Shown one piece after another: positions 42,596 to 53,200 of a stretch of 64,000 bases of DNA. This DNA comes from Eubacterium sp. GTDB taxonomy: Bacteria > Bacillota > Clostridia > Lachnospirales > Lachnospiraceae. The DNA lies in contig JAILRB010000021.1 of assembly GCA_024698585.1 (NCBI GenBank), forward strand, positions 1 to 64,000, read 5' to 3'. The stretch's first letter is position 1. The number at the start of each line of letters is the position of its first letter. The notes beneath the pieces are model-generated. The model was given only the letters and a program-made list of their open reading frames with translations, was not told the origin of the DNA and made no database searches. Position numbers and translations under genes: made by a program.

Positions 42596-44524
42596 ATGAT
42601 TCTTTCCTGTAATCATATATCAAAAGCATATGGAACAGAACAGATTTTATCCGACTGTTCCTTCTTTATCAATGAAAATGAAAAGGCCGCCATTGTCGGA
42701 AATAACGGTGCCGGAAAATCCACCATCATGAAGATTATCATGGATGAATTATCTTCCGACGACGGTTCAGTCATTTTAAAAAAAGATGCCACCATTGGCT
42801 ACCTTGCACAGTATCAGAACTTAAGCAGCCAGAAAACCATTTATGAGGAGGTTCAGTCAGTAAAACAGAATTTAATCCAGATGGAACAGAAATTGAAAGA
42901 CTATGAAAAGGCCATGTCCGTTCTCTCAGGCGAGGAACTGGAAAAAGCCATGAATTCTTATACGAATCTGGAACATAATTTTCAGTTACAAAACGGCTAT
43001 GCCTATCGTAGTGAAATCGATGGTGTCATAAAAGGATTAGGCTTTACCGAGGAGGATTTTAATAAACCGGTAGGAACTCTTTCCGGTGGACAGAAAACCC
43101 GTGTAGCTCTTTGCAAGCTGATTTTAGAAAAACCGGATATTATTTTACTGGACGAACCAACGAACCACCTGGATTTGAATTCCATCAAATGGTTAGAAAC
43201 CTATCTGTTAAATTATCCCGGTGCGGTTTTATTGATTGCCCATGACCGCTACTTCCTGGACAAAATCGTAACGAAGGTTATTGAAGTGGAAAATACGAAG
43301 TGTCAGGTCTATCAGGGGAATTATTCTGACTATGCCCAGAAGAAAAAAGAATTGCGTCAGGCACAGCTGAAGCTTTATTTAAAACAGCAAAGCGAAATTA
43401 AACATCAGGAAGAAGTCATTGCCAAGCTTCGCTCTTATAAACAGGAAAAGTTCTATAAACGTGCCCAGAGCCGTGAAAAGGCATTGGACCAGATGGAATT
43501 AATTGCGAAACCTGAAGAATTATCAGAAAACATGACCCTTACCCTGACGCCGGATTGTGTTAGCGGAAATGATGTTTTAGAAGTGAATGATTTATCGAAG
43601 TCCTTCGACACGAAAAGATTATTCGAGCATTTAAGTTTTGAATTAAAGCGTGGGGAACACGTGGCATTAATCGGAGACAACGGTACCGGAAAAACAACGA
43701 TTTTGAAAATCATTAATGACATTATTGAAGCGGATTCCGGTTCCATTCGTTTAGGGACCAATGTTCATATCGGATATTATGATCAGGAACATCATAATCT
43801 GGATGATTCCAAGACATTATTCGAAGAAATATCCGATGCTTATCCGCAACTGAATCATACGAAAATCAGAAATACGCTCGCTGCTTTCATGTTTACAGGA
43901 GATGATGTCTTTAAGAGAGTCGGAGACTTAAGCGGTGGCGAAAAAGGTCGCTTATCTCTCGCAAAACTTATGCTTTCCGAAGCAAATCTGATTATTTTGG
44001 ACGAACCGACAAACCATTTGGATATGGTTTCCAAGGAAATTTTAGAAAATGCCATCAATCAATATGAAGGAACCATTTTCTACGTTTCCCATGACCGTTA
44101 TTTCATTAATCAGACTGCCAGCAGGATTTTAGAACTAACAAACACGAAACTCATTAATTACTTAGGTAATTATGATTATTATGAAGAAAAAAAGGAAGAA
44201 TTAACAGAACGGTTTGCCCCTACGATTGCAGAGGTTAAAAAAGAAACTACTACTTCTTCCGGAAAACAGGACTATTTAGAAAGGAAGGCATTAACTGCCA
44301 AGATTAGGAAATTGAAGAACGATATCAGTAAAGTGGAAGAAAAAATCAAGGCATTAGAGGAACGTTTAACAGAGCTGGATGAAATGTTGGAAAATCCGGA
44401 AGTGGCAACGAATTCTGCCAAGTTAAATGAGATCTCTAAGGAACAGAATGACATTACCGGTCAGTTAGATGATTTAATGCAGGAATGGGAACTTCTTTCC
44501 GACGAGTTATTGGAATTAGAATAA
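42596..44524 (+). CDS. ABC-F family ATPase
   Basis: 642-residue soluble protein with two ABC cassettes and no membrane part; ABC-F proteins act on the ribosome E site. First cassette: Walker A GNNGAGKST near 36, signature LSGGQKTRVALCKL and LLDEPTNHLDL. Second cassette: GDNGTGKTT near 360, LSGGEKGRLSLAKL and ILDEPTNHLDM. The linker between (about 240-310) is lysine-rich, and a C-terminal coiled coil (about 555-642) is present, as in YdiF-like members. No antibiotic-resistance subtype is obvious. AAAGGAG precedes ATG. Confidence 0.92.
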   Translation: MILSCNHISKAYGTEQILSDCSFFINENEKAAIVGNNGAGKSTIMKIIMDELSSDDGSVILKKDATIGYLAQYQNLSSQKTIYEEVQSVKQNLIQMEQKLKDYEKAMSVLSGEELEKAMNSYTNLEHNFQLQNGYAYRSEIDGVIKGLGFTEEDFNKPVGTLSGGQKTRVALCKLILEKPDIILLDEPTNHLDLNSIKWLETYLLNYPGAVLLIAHDRYFLDKIVTKVIEVENTKCQVYQGNYSDYAQKKKELRQAQLKLYLKQQSEIKHQEEVIAKLRSYKQEKFYKRAQSREKALDQMELIAKPEELSENMTLTLTPDCVSGNDVLEVNDLSKSFDTKRLFEHLSFELKRGEHVALIGDNGTGKTTILKIINDIIEADSGSIRLGTNVHIGYYDQEHHNLDDSKTLFEEISDAYPQLNHTKIRNTLAAFMFTGDDVFKRVGDLSGGEKGRLSLAKLMLSEANLIILDEPTNHLDMVSKEILENAINQYEGTIFYVSHDRYFINQTASRILELTNTKLINYLGNYDYYEEKKEELTERFAPTIAEVKKETTTSSGKQDYLERKALTAKIRKLKNDISKVEEKIKALEERLTELDEMLENPEVATNSAKLNEISKEQNDITGQLDDLMQEWELLSDELLELE

Positions 44525-44559
44525 CACTTTTCATTGTGAGAAATTCCCTTAGTGTTATT
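44520..44559 (+). terminator. Probable weak terminator after the ABC-F gene
   Basis: AATAACACT and AGTGTTATT form a 9-bp stem with a 22-nt loop, followed by GCATTTTG. The long loop and poor T-run make it uncertain. Confidence 0.4.
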
Positions 44560-44629
44560 GCATTTTGATTTGAGATTGATTAAAATATTTCTATGATTAC
44601 ATAAGCTTTTAAGCAGAATGGAGACAGAT

Positions 44630-45565
44630 ATGGAGAATAAAAAAATTGTGGTTGCATTAGGAAGAAATGCATTTAGCGAATCTTTCCCAAAGCAGCAAAA
44701 AAGAGTTCAGCTGGCAGCAAAAGCGATTGCTGATTTAATTGAAGAAAAATATGATGTGGTAATCACCCATAGTAACGGTCCACAGGTTGGAATGATTCAG
44801 ACCGCCATGACCGAATATTCCCGACTTGATCCGGACAGAACCGTTGCACCAATGAGTATTTGCGGAGCCATGAGTCAGGGGTATATCGGATTCGACCTTC
44901 AGAATGCCATCCGCAACGAATTATTAAGTCGCGGAATTTATAAACCGGTTAGTACGATTATTACTCAGGTTCGTGTAGATCCGTTTGATCGTGCGTTTAA
45001 TCATCCTACAAAGGTTATTGGCCGATTAATGACTCAGGAAGAAGCTGAAAACGAAAAGAAAAAAGGAAATTATGTGGAACACGAAGAGGATGAAGATGGA
45101 TACAGACGTATTATTGCCAGTCCTAAGCCAATCGATATCTACGAAATAGATTCCATTAAGACTTTATCAGATGCACATCAGATTGTTATTGCAGCTGGTG
45201 GCGGAGGAATTCCGGTATTACAGCAGAGAACCGGTTTAAAAGGAGCCAGTGCTGTAATCGAGAAAGATTATACCGCAGCAAAATTGGCAGATATGTTAGA
45301 TGCTTCTGCTTTGATGATTTTAACATCCAGCGATTATCTTTCAATTGAAAAAGATGGTGTGGAAACAGAATTGAAGACACTTTCTACCGAGGAAGCGCAG
45401 CAGTTCATCGCAGACGGATATTTTGATCCAACGACTTCCCTTCCAAAAATTGATGCATCTCTTTCTTTTGTTTTAGCAAAGAAAGGTCGTAAAGCAATTA
45501 TCACAAATCTTTCTAAGGCGAAAGAAGGAATTCGTGGAAAAGTCGGAACTGTCATCGAATCATAA
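44630..45565 (+). CDS. arcC: Carbamate kinase
   Basis: Amino-acid-kinase-fold enzyme interconverting carbamoyl phosphate + ADP and carbamate + ATP. Motifs: VVALGRNAF at the N-terminus, VVITHSNGPQVGMIQ, QVRVDPFDRAFNHPTKVIG, and VIAAGGGGIPV near residue 185. The first glycine motif of typical ArcC is GGNAL, here LGRNAF. ATG 44630 with GGAG at 6 nt is preferred over 44618. Length 311. No arcA or arcB neighbours, so it is not in an arginine-deiminase operon. Confidence 0.9.
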   Translation: MENKKIVVALGRNAFSESFPKQQKRVQLAAKAIADLIEEKYDVVITHSNGPQVGMIQTAMTEYSRLDPDRTVAPMSICGAMSQGYIGFDLQNAIRNELLSRGIYKPVSTIITQVRVDPFDRAFNHPTKVIGRLMTQEEAENEKKKGNYVEHEEDEDGYRRIIASPKPIDIYEIDSIKTLSDAHQIVIAAGGGGIPVLQQRTGLKGASAVIEKDYTAAKLADMLDASALMILTSSDYLSIEKDGVETELKTLSTEEAQQFIADGYFDPTTSLPKIDASLSFVLAKKGRKAIITNLSKAKEGIRGKVGTVIES

Positions 45566-45613
45566 AATCTTATTATAAAAGGAGCTGTTAGCGGCAGCAT
45601 AATTAATGATATC

Positions 45614-45649
45614 AAAAAACGGAGAAAGCAAAACGCCTCTCCGTTTTTT
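45614..45649. terminator. Bidirectional terminator, arcC/secreted protein
   Basis: AAAAAACGGAG and CTCCGTTTTTT form an 11-bp stem with a 14-nt loop and T-runs on both sides, between convergent genes. Confidence 0.85.
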
Positions 45650-45657
45650 AGTATTAA

Positions 45658-46776
45658 TTATTTCCAGCTTAATTCGTAGTATCCACTACTCTTCTTTGTA
45701 TTACGCTCAACTTTCAAATAGTATGTTCCTTTATTAGCCTTCTGGAATGTTGAACCATAAGTAACTTTAAATGTATTTGTTCCGGTTCCTACAACTGCAG
45801 CCCTGTCAATTCTCTTTCCTTTGGAATTGTATAATGAAATCTTCAAATCATTCTGTTCTGCGACTTTAAGCATAATTGTAAGAGCTTTTTTCTTCTTTAA
45901 TTTTAATTTGTACCAATCACCTTTTTCGCCAATCTGTACCGTTCCTTTTGCTGCTTTCTTAGCCTTTAATGCTTTAGCTTTCTTTTTTGACTTTCCACTC
46001 TTTTCCTTTACAGCTTTCTGGTTCACGGATAATAAATGAATTTCACCTGGGTACAAAGCAGACACTTTAACATAATATGTCTGTCCCTTCTTTACAGCAT
46101 AGATTGTAGTCCATTTGTTTGTGGATGATAAATATTCCTTTTCAGAGATAACTGACTTCTTAGAATTTAAGAATTCAGAATAACAACCATATTTTCCCGG
46201 AGCACTTACTGTAACAAATCCTGTTGCTTTTGCAGTATACTTAAAGTACTGAACATCAGAATTGCTCTTTGCAGCAAGGAAATATTTTTTTCCGGACGTA
46301 ACAGTCTTTTCTGAATTAGAAACATAAATCATGGAAATCGTTGCTGAATTAGTATATGTCTCTTTGTATGAATTAGAAGATATTTTCAAATAATATGTTC
46401 CTGCTTTTTCAGCATTAAAATGACCGGATGTTTGTTTTTCTCCTACATAAACACTTTCATAGAAAGTTGTTGTCTGATCACAAGCCGGATCCTTAAATAC
46501 TGCAAACCAAGCATCTTTTTCAATACTACAATTTGTAACATCAATAAAAACAACTCCAGGTTTCTTAACAACTAAAGGAATAATGTATCCCTGAGTTGTA
46601 TCTGTAATCTTATCATTCTGATTCCAGGTATAACTTCTAACCGTATAAGCATCACCATATACTACATCTTCCTTCAATGTTACCGCTGGTTCCATAGCGG
46701 AAACCATCGATGTTGCTCCTAATGTCATCATAGCCATGGCAGCTAAAACGACAATGCTTCTCAATAACTTTTTCAT
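45658..46776 (-). CDS. Secreted protein with PPC-like beta-sandwich domains
   Basis: 372 residues. Signal peptide about 1-27 (IVVLAAMAMMTLGATSMVSA). Three similar beta domains with tyrosine-rich ends follow: EKAGTYYLKISSNSYK near 140, VKKGQTYYVKVSALYPG near 235 and KANKGTYYLKVERNT near 355, the style of pre-peptidase C-terminal domains. A very basic linker (SGKSKKKAKALKAKKAAK) separates the second and third. No catalytic residues are seen; probably an extracellular or wall-associated structural protein. Confidence 0.75.
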   Translation of the reverse strand: MKKLLRSIVVLAAMAMMTLGATSMVSAMEPAVTLKEDVVYGDAYTVRSYTWNQNDKITDTTQGYIIPLVVKKPGVVFIDVTNCSIEKDAWFAVFKDPACDQTTTFYESVYVGEKQTSGHFNAEKAGTYYLKISSNSYKETYTNSATISMIYVSNSEKTVTSGKKYFLAAKSNSDVQYFKYTAKATGFVTVSAPGKYGCYSEFLNSKKSVISEKEYLSSTNKWTTIYAVKKGQTYYVKVSALYPGEIHLLSVNQKAVKEKSGKSKKKAKALKAKKAAKGTVQIGEKGDWYKLKLKKKKALTIMLKVAEQNDLKISLYNSKGKRIDRAAVVGTGTNTFKVTYGSTFQKANKGTYYLKVERNTKKSSGYYELSWK

Positions 46777-46806
46777 TTTTTCATTCTCCTTAAAAATATA
46801 TTTTTA

Positions 46807-48015
46807 TTATAAGCTCGCCTCTAATGTGTTGCGAATCGCTTTAATAAACTCTTCTGTGTTCAACTTTTTCTTGTTTTCCAATGTAGAAATCAAGTATAAA
46901 TCTCCAGTCATTTCCCCGTTTTCGATGGTATCAATACAAGCTTTTTCTAACTTATCAGCAAACGCCTGAAGTTCCGGAAGATTATCTAACTCTCCACGCT
47001 TTCTTAATCCACCGGTCCATGCAAAGATGGTTGCGATTGGATTTGTGGAAGTTTCTTCTCCCTTTAAGTGCTTGTAATAATGTCTCTGAACTGTTCCATG
47101 TGCTGCTTCATATTCGTAATATCCCTGAGGAGAAGCAAGAACAGATGTCATCATGGATAAAGATCCAAATGCTGTGGCAACCATGTCAGACATCACGTCA
47201 CCATCGTAGTTCTTACATGCCCAGATATATCCACCTTCAGAACGCATAACTCTTGCTACAGCGTCATCAATTAATGTATAGAAGTACTCGATACCGGCAG
47301 CATCAAATTTTTCCTTGTATTCAGCTTCAAAAATTTCAGCGAATACATCCTTAAAAGTATGATCATACTTCTTAGAAATTGTATCTTTTGTTGCAAACCA
47401 TAAATCCTGCTTTGTATCCAATGCATAGTTGAAACAGCTTCTTGCAAAACTTTCAATAGATTCATTTAAGTTGTGCATACCCTGAATAATTCCAGGTCCC
47501 GCAAAGTTATGAATCACTTCTCTTTCTTCTTCGCCAGCTTCGTTTGTATAAACAAGTTCTGCTTTTCCGGCTGCAGGAATCTTCATTTCAACACCCTTAT
47601 ATACATCACCGTAAGCATGTCTTGCAATGGTGATTGGCTTTGTCCAGTTCTTTACATATGGTTCAATTCCCTTAACGATGATTGGAGCTCTGAATACAGT
47701 TCCGTCTAAAATCGCACGGATTGTTCCGTTCGGGCTTTTCCACATTTCTTTTAAGTTATATTCCGGCATACGTGCTGCATTTGGAGTAATCGTTGCACAT
47801 TTTACTGCAACACCATACTTCTTTGTTGCTTCTGCGGAATCAAAAGTAACCTGATCATCAGTTTCATTTCTATGAACTAATCCTAAATCATAGTATTCTG
47901 TCTTTAAATCCACGAAAGGTAAAAGCAATTCATCCTTGATTAGCTTCCAAAGAATTCTTGTCATTTCATCCCCGTCCATTTCAACCAATGGAGTCGTCAT
48001 CTTAATCTTTTCCAT
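46807..48015 (-). CDS. icd: NADP-dependent isocitrate dehydrogenase (eukaryote-like, homodimeric type)
   Basis: Oxidises isocitrate to 2-oxoglutarate. Length of 402 and the start [20 protein letters not shown] mark the subfamily shared with eukaryotic IDH rather than the E. coli type. Substrate-site segments [33 protein letters not shown] and metal-binding [17 protein letters not shown] are intact, as is the NADP region [11 protein letters not shown]. No other TCA genes are adjacent; it likely supplies 2-oxoglutarate for glutamate. Confidence 0.96.
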   Translation of the reverse strand: MEKIKMTTPLVEMDGDEMTRILWKLIKDELLLPFVDLKTEYYDLGLVHRNETDDQVTFDSAEATKKYGVAVKCATITPNAARMPEYNLKEMWKSPNGTIRAILDGTVFRAPIIVKGIEPYVKNWTKPITIARHAYGDVYKGVEMKIPAAGKAELVYTNEAGEEEREVIHNFAGPGIIQGMHNLNESIESFARSCFNYALDTKQDLWFATKDTISKKYDHTFKDVFAEIFEAEYKEKFDAAGIEYFYTLIDDAVARVMRSEGGYIWACKNYDGDVMSDMVATAFGSLSMMTSVLASPQGYYEYEAAHGTVQRHYYKHLKGEETSTNPIATIFAWTGGLRKRGELDNLPELQAFADKLEKACIDTIENGEMTGDLYLISTLENKKKLNTEEFIKAIRNTLEASL

Positions 48016-48189
48016 TTTCTATTGTTCCTCCTTTATTTTCAGATACAAATGATCTTTTATCCTGACAGTTTGGTTGTAGTACCTGCCTAATTTTCCTAGT
48101 AGATTATATCTGAAATCAGTAATTATAGCAATACTGTTTTCGTATATTTATTCATTCTGATGCAAGATTATCCACTGTTTCTGTTTCTA

Positions 48190-49092
48190 TCAAAGTCGCT
48201 TCATGATTTCCTTTAAATTAACGCTTCCATACCCTTGAACCCCCTGATTGGTACCGATAGGGAGTGCTGTCCTTTTCAGGATTTTTTTGCACTCCTCATT
48301 ACTGAGGTTTGGATTTTTTTGTAACATCAATGCAATGATTCCGGAAATGATTGGCGTCGCCATGGACGTTCCTGTTTTCGCCTCATATCGTCGACCCTTT
48401 TTCCATCGATTCGAACAGCTCTGAATTTTATATGCCGGTGCCACAATATCCGGTTTCCGAATATTCGCCCTGGGATTTCCTCTTCCGGAATAATTTTTCT
48501 TATAAATCCCATTCACCATTGCACCTAAATCATCATCCTGTGCACCGACGGTTATTACCTTTTCACATCGTCCGGGAACTGCAATGGAATTTTCTTCCGG
48601 ACCATTGTTTCCGGCAGAAGCCACAACCACATACCCCAGATTCCATAGTTCCCTGACTGCTTTCATCAAAATCCAATCCTCAGCTTTTCCCGTATACCTG
48701 GCACCAAAAGATAAATTCACAACACGGATTCCGTATTGAAATCCCCAATCTATTATCCAATGAATTCCATCAAGGACACTTTCCAAATTACCGTTTCCCT
48801 GTTCATTCAGAACTTTTAAGGAAACAATCTCTGCCTCCGGTGCAATTCCCCGATACATTCCACCGGATAAGAAACCATTTCCTGCAATAATCCCACTAAC
48901 ATGAGTTCCGTGTCCCATATCATCATAGGGGGCTTCCTTATCCTTCACAAAATCCTGAAACACCATAACCTGTTTTCTCAAATCCGGATGCATACTGATT
49001 CCACTATCTAAAACGGCAACCGCAATTCCTTTTCCGGTTATCCCCTTTTGTTCAAAATCCTCGACTCCCAGAAATCTCCTAACTTTTTTCAT
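48190..49092 (-). CDS. S8 family subtilisin-like serine peptidase without signal peptide
   Basis: 300 residues with a full catalytic triad: Asp in VAVLDSGIS near 30, His in GHGTHVSGIIAG near 62, the oxyanion Asn in ASAGNNGPE near 162 and Ser in TGTSMATPIISG near 245. The N-terminus (MKKVRRFLGVEDFEQKGITG) lacks a signal peptide and a long propeptide, so it resembles intracellular subtilisins. Substrate unknown. It is a monocistronic gene between icd and the small-protein cluster. Confidence 0.9.
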   Translation of the reverse strand: MKKVRRFLGVEDFEQKGITGKGIAVAVLDSGISMHPDLRKQVMVFQDFVKDKEAPYDDMGHGTHVSGIIAGNGFLSGGMYRGIAPEAEIVSLKVLNEQGNGNLESVLDGIHWIIDWGFQYGIRVVNLSFGARYTGKAEDWILMKAVRELWNLGYVVVASAGNNGPEENSIAVPGRCEKVITVGAQDDDLGAMVNGIYKKNYSGRGNPRANIRKPDIVAPAYKIQSCSNRWKKGRRYEAKTGTSMATPIISGIIALMLQKNPNLSNEECKKILKRTALPIGTNQGVQGYGSVNLKEIMKRL

Positions 49093-49174
49093 AAGCGCTC
49101 TCTGTTCTTTCTTGTTTTTTCCTATGATTTAATATATGAGCGCTTCAAAAAGATGTTTTCAGGAACATTTGTAA

Positions 49175-49201
49175 CACCCCTTCTTCTTTTGCATAAACTT
49201 T
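49175..49201 (+). promoter_or_regulatory. Candidate SigK-type promoter of the Cys/Gly-rich gene
   Basis: AC (49175-49176), 16 nt, CATAAACTT (49193-49201), close to the late mother-cell SigK pattern AC-N16-17-CATANNNTA with the last base different. Placed about 30 bp before the start codon. Weak evidence on its own. Confidence 0.35.
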
Positions 49202-49231
49202 AGTGTAAATAAAAATTTTCAGGAGAACAAA

Positions 49232-49456
49232 ATGAGTGATTTAGCTGCTACAAACTGTGGATGCGGATGTGATGGAGGAAATAACTGTCTGCTCCTTATC
49301 TTGATTTTATTGTGCTGCGGTAACGGAAATGGGTTCGGAGGCATTGGCAACGGAAATGACGGTTGCTGTTCCTTAGTTTGGATCATCCTCTTATTAAGCT
49401 GCTGTTGCGGTAATGGAAATAATGGAATTTTTGGAAATGGCGGTTGCGGCTGCTAA
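49232..49456 (+). CDS. Small Cys/Gly/Asn-rich protein, possibly a spore coat protein
   Basis: 74 residues with 15 cysteines, many glycines and asparagines, and two hydrophobic runs (LLLILILLCC and LVWIILLLSCCC) each followed by a GNGN segment: the two halves are an internal duplication. It begins MSDLAATNCGCGCDGGNNC. This composition fits cross-linked sporulation or coat proteins of Clostridia. CAGGAG lies 8 nt before ATG. A SigK-like promoter is nearby. Function is inferred from composition only. Confidence 0.6.
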   Translation: MSDLAATNCGCGCDGGNNCLLLILILLCCGNGNGFGGIGNGNDGCCSLVWIILLLSCCCGNGNNGIFGNGGCGC

Positions 49457-49542
49457 TTCTTTTCTACCATAATCCATGGTGTATTTTTTTCACGCCTACT
49501 GCATAGAATGAAACAAAACCGGTTCATAAGGAATTACAGCCT

Positions 49543-49905
49543 ATGGGATTACAGGCATCAAAATTGACAAGATTTGATTCAGAACTTACCAGTCCCACCA
49601 TGCAAATGTTAAAAGCTGTAATTCCTTTTATTGACCCGAAATTTGCCAATCCTCTAGGAATTCTGATTAAATTTCAGGAATTACAAAACGCTGCACGGTT
49701 CAATCCGTCAAACATCACTTCTACCATGGCCTCCGGTGGAAAATCCCAATCAGAAAATATGCTTTCTGCCTTAAAGGATTTTCTCGGAGAAGAGGATCAG
49801 GAACAGCTGGAAATGATTCTTTCCATGATGGAATTATTGCAGACCATGAATCCGGAAGATTTCAATATGGACTTTATGGATTTTGCAATGAATAATATGA
49901 ATTAG
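49543..49905 (+). CDS. Hypothetical 120-aa protein of the small-protein cluster
   Basis: Starts MGLQASKLTRFDSELTSPTM with a predicted helical N-terminus (LKAVIPFIDPKFANPLGILI), a Ser/Gly linker, and a C-terminal Met-rich acidic helix (LEMILSMMELLQTMNPEDFN, then MDFMDFAMNNMN). No known domain. It stands 9 bp before the next gene and 86 bp after the Cys/Gly-rich gene, so the last two at least are one transcript. AAGGAA upstream of ATG. Confidence 0.65.
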   Translation: MGLQASKLTRFDSELTSPTMQMLKAVIPFIDPKFANPLGILIKFQELQNAARFNPSNITSTMASGGKSQSENMLSALKDFLGEEDQEQLEMILSMMELLQTMNPEDFNMDFMDFAMNNMN

Positions 49906-49914
49906 GGAGGTTCT

Positions 49915-50211
49915 ATGAATAATCAGTGGATGGACCATCCGGTCCTAAACAATATTTCTGAAGAGAAAATGAATATATTATCTCATATCATTAACGGAGC
50001 CAAAGGAATGGAGCCAAAGCAAATGCTTACATACTTCATTCAACAATCCGGCCAGGCCGCCAGTCAGGGAATTACTTTTTCCGATGAGGAAACAAACCTG
50101 ATTTTAGATGTCATTACCACTGATATGTCTCAAGCGGATAAGAAGCGGGTACAAACCATTCAGCGAATGGTTCAGATGATGTCGAAACGAAATAAAACCC
50201 GGGAGAATTAA
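49915..50211 (+). CDS. Hypothetical 98-aa protein of the small-protein cluster
   Basis: Helical protein beginning MNNQWMDHPVLNNISEEKMN, then LSHIINGAKGMEPKQMLTYF and TNLILDVITTDMSQADKKRV. Resembles a short DNA- or protein-binding helical bundle, but no family is recognised. AGGGAGG precedes the start; a terminator overlaps its stop. Confidence 0.65.
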   Translation: MNNQWMDHPVLNNISEEKMNILSHIINGAKGMEPKQMLTYFIQQSGQAASQGITFSDEETNLILDVITTDMSQADKKRVQTIQRMVQMMSKRNKTREN

Positions 50212-50222
50212 CTCCCGGGTTT
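50196..50222. terminator. Bidirectional terminator, small-protein cluster/GH81
   Basis: AACCCGGGAG and CTCCCGGGTT form a strong 10-bp GC-rich stem around AATTAA (extended AAAA/TTTC), between convergent genes. Confidence 0.8.
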
Positions 50223-50237
50223 CTTAAAGTATCTTTA

Positions 50238-53200
50238 TTATTTTGTTAATACCTGCATTTCCCAAATGGAATATCCGTAGCCTGTTCCACGTCTGATCCC
50301 CTGTAATTTCACATAACGGGCACTTACTTCCTGGAAAGTATTTTCATCCAGACCACCGTCTCCGTTTCTAACTTCTTTCACCGGAGTCCAATTCTGTCCA
50401 TCGGTTGATACTAAGATATCATAATCTGCACCAAATGCAGTTTCCCACTGAATATTCACACGATTGATTGTGTATGCCTGTCCTAAATCCAAAGACATCC
50501 ATGCATTGTCATCAAAGGTTGAAGACCAACGGGTTCCGTCATTTCCGTCCACTGCATATCTTGCATGCGTTCCTTCTCCTTCAGAACCAGACTGCGATGC
50601 GTCTGCATTCAGAGCCACATTGGTTCCGGAAGGTGTGGTACCAGTACCCGGCTGTGTTGATCCACCACCCTGGCTTGGGTTTTCTCCGGCTGATAATACC
50701 TGAACTTCCCAAATGGAATATCCATATCCGGTCCCACGGGTTACCCCCTGAATCTTAACATAACGCGCTTCCACAGTATCAAATAGATTATCATCTAATC
50801 CACCATCCTGGTTTGTCAGGTTCTTAACTACCGTGTAGTTTGTTCCATCGGTTGATGTCATGATCTTATAATCCTTGCCGTATGCATTTTCCCAAAGAAT
50901 CTTCACACGATTGATAGAATATACCTGACCTAAGTCAATGCTCATCCATGCATCATCCACAAAGTTAGAAGACCATCTGGTTCCTTCATCACCATCAACT
51001 GCATATCTAGCGTTGGTAGCTTCCCCTTCCGATGCAGACTGTTCCGTATCTTTATTTAACGCAACATTTTCACCTTCGGTGATCGGTTCACCGCCACCAC
51101 CACCAATGCTTCCCATTCCGGAATATACTTCCATTTCCCAAAGGGAATATCCGTAACCGGTCGCACGATGTACACCTTTGATTCTTACATATCTGGCTGT
51201 AATGTCTGAAATTGGAATCATGTCTTCTCCACCGTCGGAATTTCTTACTTCCTGAACAGTTGACCATGAATCCGCATCTTCAGATACCTGAATATCATAA
51301 TCCTTACCAAATGCATTTTCCCACTTCAGAACAACTTTATTAATATTGTAGCTTTCTTCCAGATCCACATAGATCCATTCGTCATCGGTAAATAATGAGG
51401 ACCATCTGGTTCCTGCATTGCCATCCACAGCCTTAGAAGCATCTACGTTATTTCCTTCCTGGCTGGATGCTACTGCTTGCTTTCCTAAAGCAACGTTTGA
51501 TGATGGAAGTACCGGAGGAATAACCGGAGGTTTTTCCGTATTTCCGTCACTGTTAAACAATCTTACTTCGAATAAGGATACTCCATATCCCGTTAAACGT
51601 TCTGTTGAGTAAAGTCTTACATATCTGGCTGTAGTTACATCACTAAGAGCGATGGATTCTAATCCGTTTCCTCTCTTTTCATCGCCAAATCCCTGTCCGC
51701 CTTTACCAAGTTTCTGGTTAAATACGGTTGTCCAGTTTACCTTATCATTTGAAGTCTGAATTGTGTACTTCTTAGATGCAGCACCTTCCCAATATAACTT
51801 AATTCCGCCGATTTCCTGTGCTTCCTTTAAGTCAATTGTGAAGTACTGTGGATCAGAAGCCTCAGATTCCCAACGACTTGCATAATTCTTATCAATCATG
51901 TGTGCAGCTGCACCGTCTGCATTGCTTTCAGAGGAAACATCAATCACTTCTGCCTGAGACAGATCGATTTCAGGATAATCTGTTAAATCTGCCTTTGTTA
52001 AATCATCAGATTCTGCTACAGGTGGTTTTGTTCCCTGTAAGTAAATCTTTGTATAGTTGATGTTGAATCCACCATCAACAAAGAGGAGTTTTAATTTATA
52101 AGTTCCTTTCTTTAAGTGAATGGTTCCGTTTGCCTTAACATTCTTCCATTCATTGGTTTCATTTCCAAGAACGGTTGTCATCTGATAATCGGAATCATTT
52201 TCTGTCTTAATACGAATTGCACTGTTCTTGTTCTGGTCTGTACACTGAACTCTGTAATCTACAACGTAGTCACCTTCCTGTGCAACATTAACTGTATACA
52301 GTAAAGCATCTCCGTCATCAATCCAGCCTACATATCCACCTTCCTGATCATTTTGATCCGGTTCGCAGCTGAAGTTTGTATAATAATCTTCTGCTTCTAA
52401 TACACCCGGTACTTCACATACCGGATCATAATTATGAACCGGTTCAGCGGTAACTTTCTTACCATCCTTAACAGTCTTGTCTTCGTTCTTTGTAGGGTCA
52501 CAATCCACTGTCATATGTGCAGGAACCTTTACACTACCAAGATTTCCGTTTGCATTCTTGAAGTGTACTGTAATCTCTTCATCGAATGGGTTCCATACTT
52601 CTGCTGTATATTTCTTTGCTCCGTTTACTGTCTTTTCAAATACCTGGAAGCTTGTGTAATCACTTGCCCAGATAGATGTACAGATGTCACCCTTCGCGCA
52701 CATATTCTGAATGTACCAATATGAGTTAAACATTTCATCGGTAGAAAGAACACCATCTACATAGTTTCCTTCTGCATTGATATGAGATGTATATTCATTT
52801 GCCCATCTGTTTGCTGCACCGTTTGCATCACTTAATGCCATGAATGGCCAAAGGATATGAAACCATCCTTCAGGGTCTGTTGCTTCTTCACGAACCATCT
52901 TTTCCTGATATGCAGCTTCAACCTGTTCATATTCATTCCAGATTCTTGTTACGGTATTCTTACGGTAACCCATATATGTGATTGCCGGTGTTACAGGAAG
53001 TAAATGAATTCCCATAATACAGCAAGGGTTTCCTGAGAAATACGTTCCGTTGGTATAACCAAGTCCCCAAACCATTCCAGTATAAGGAAGTACATCACAA
53101 TTTGCATCACTGTAAACGTCTACGCCGTATCCCGGTGCCCAGTTATGACTGTCTAAGTTTGTTCCCTGATCCATGTTGAACCAGTACTGTTCGATGGCAT

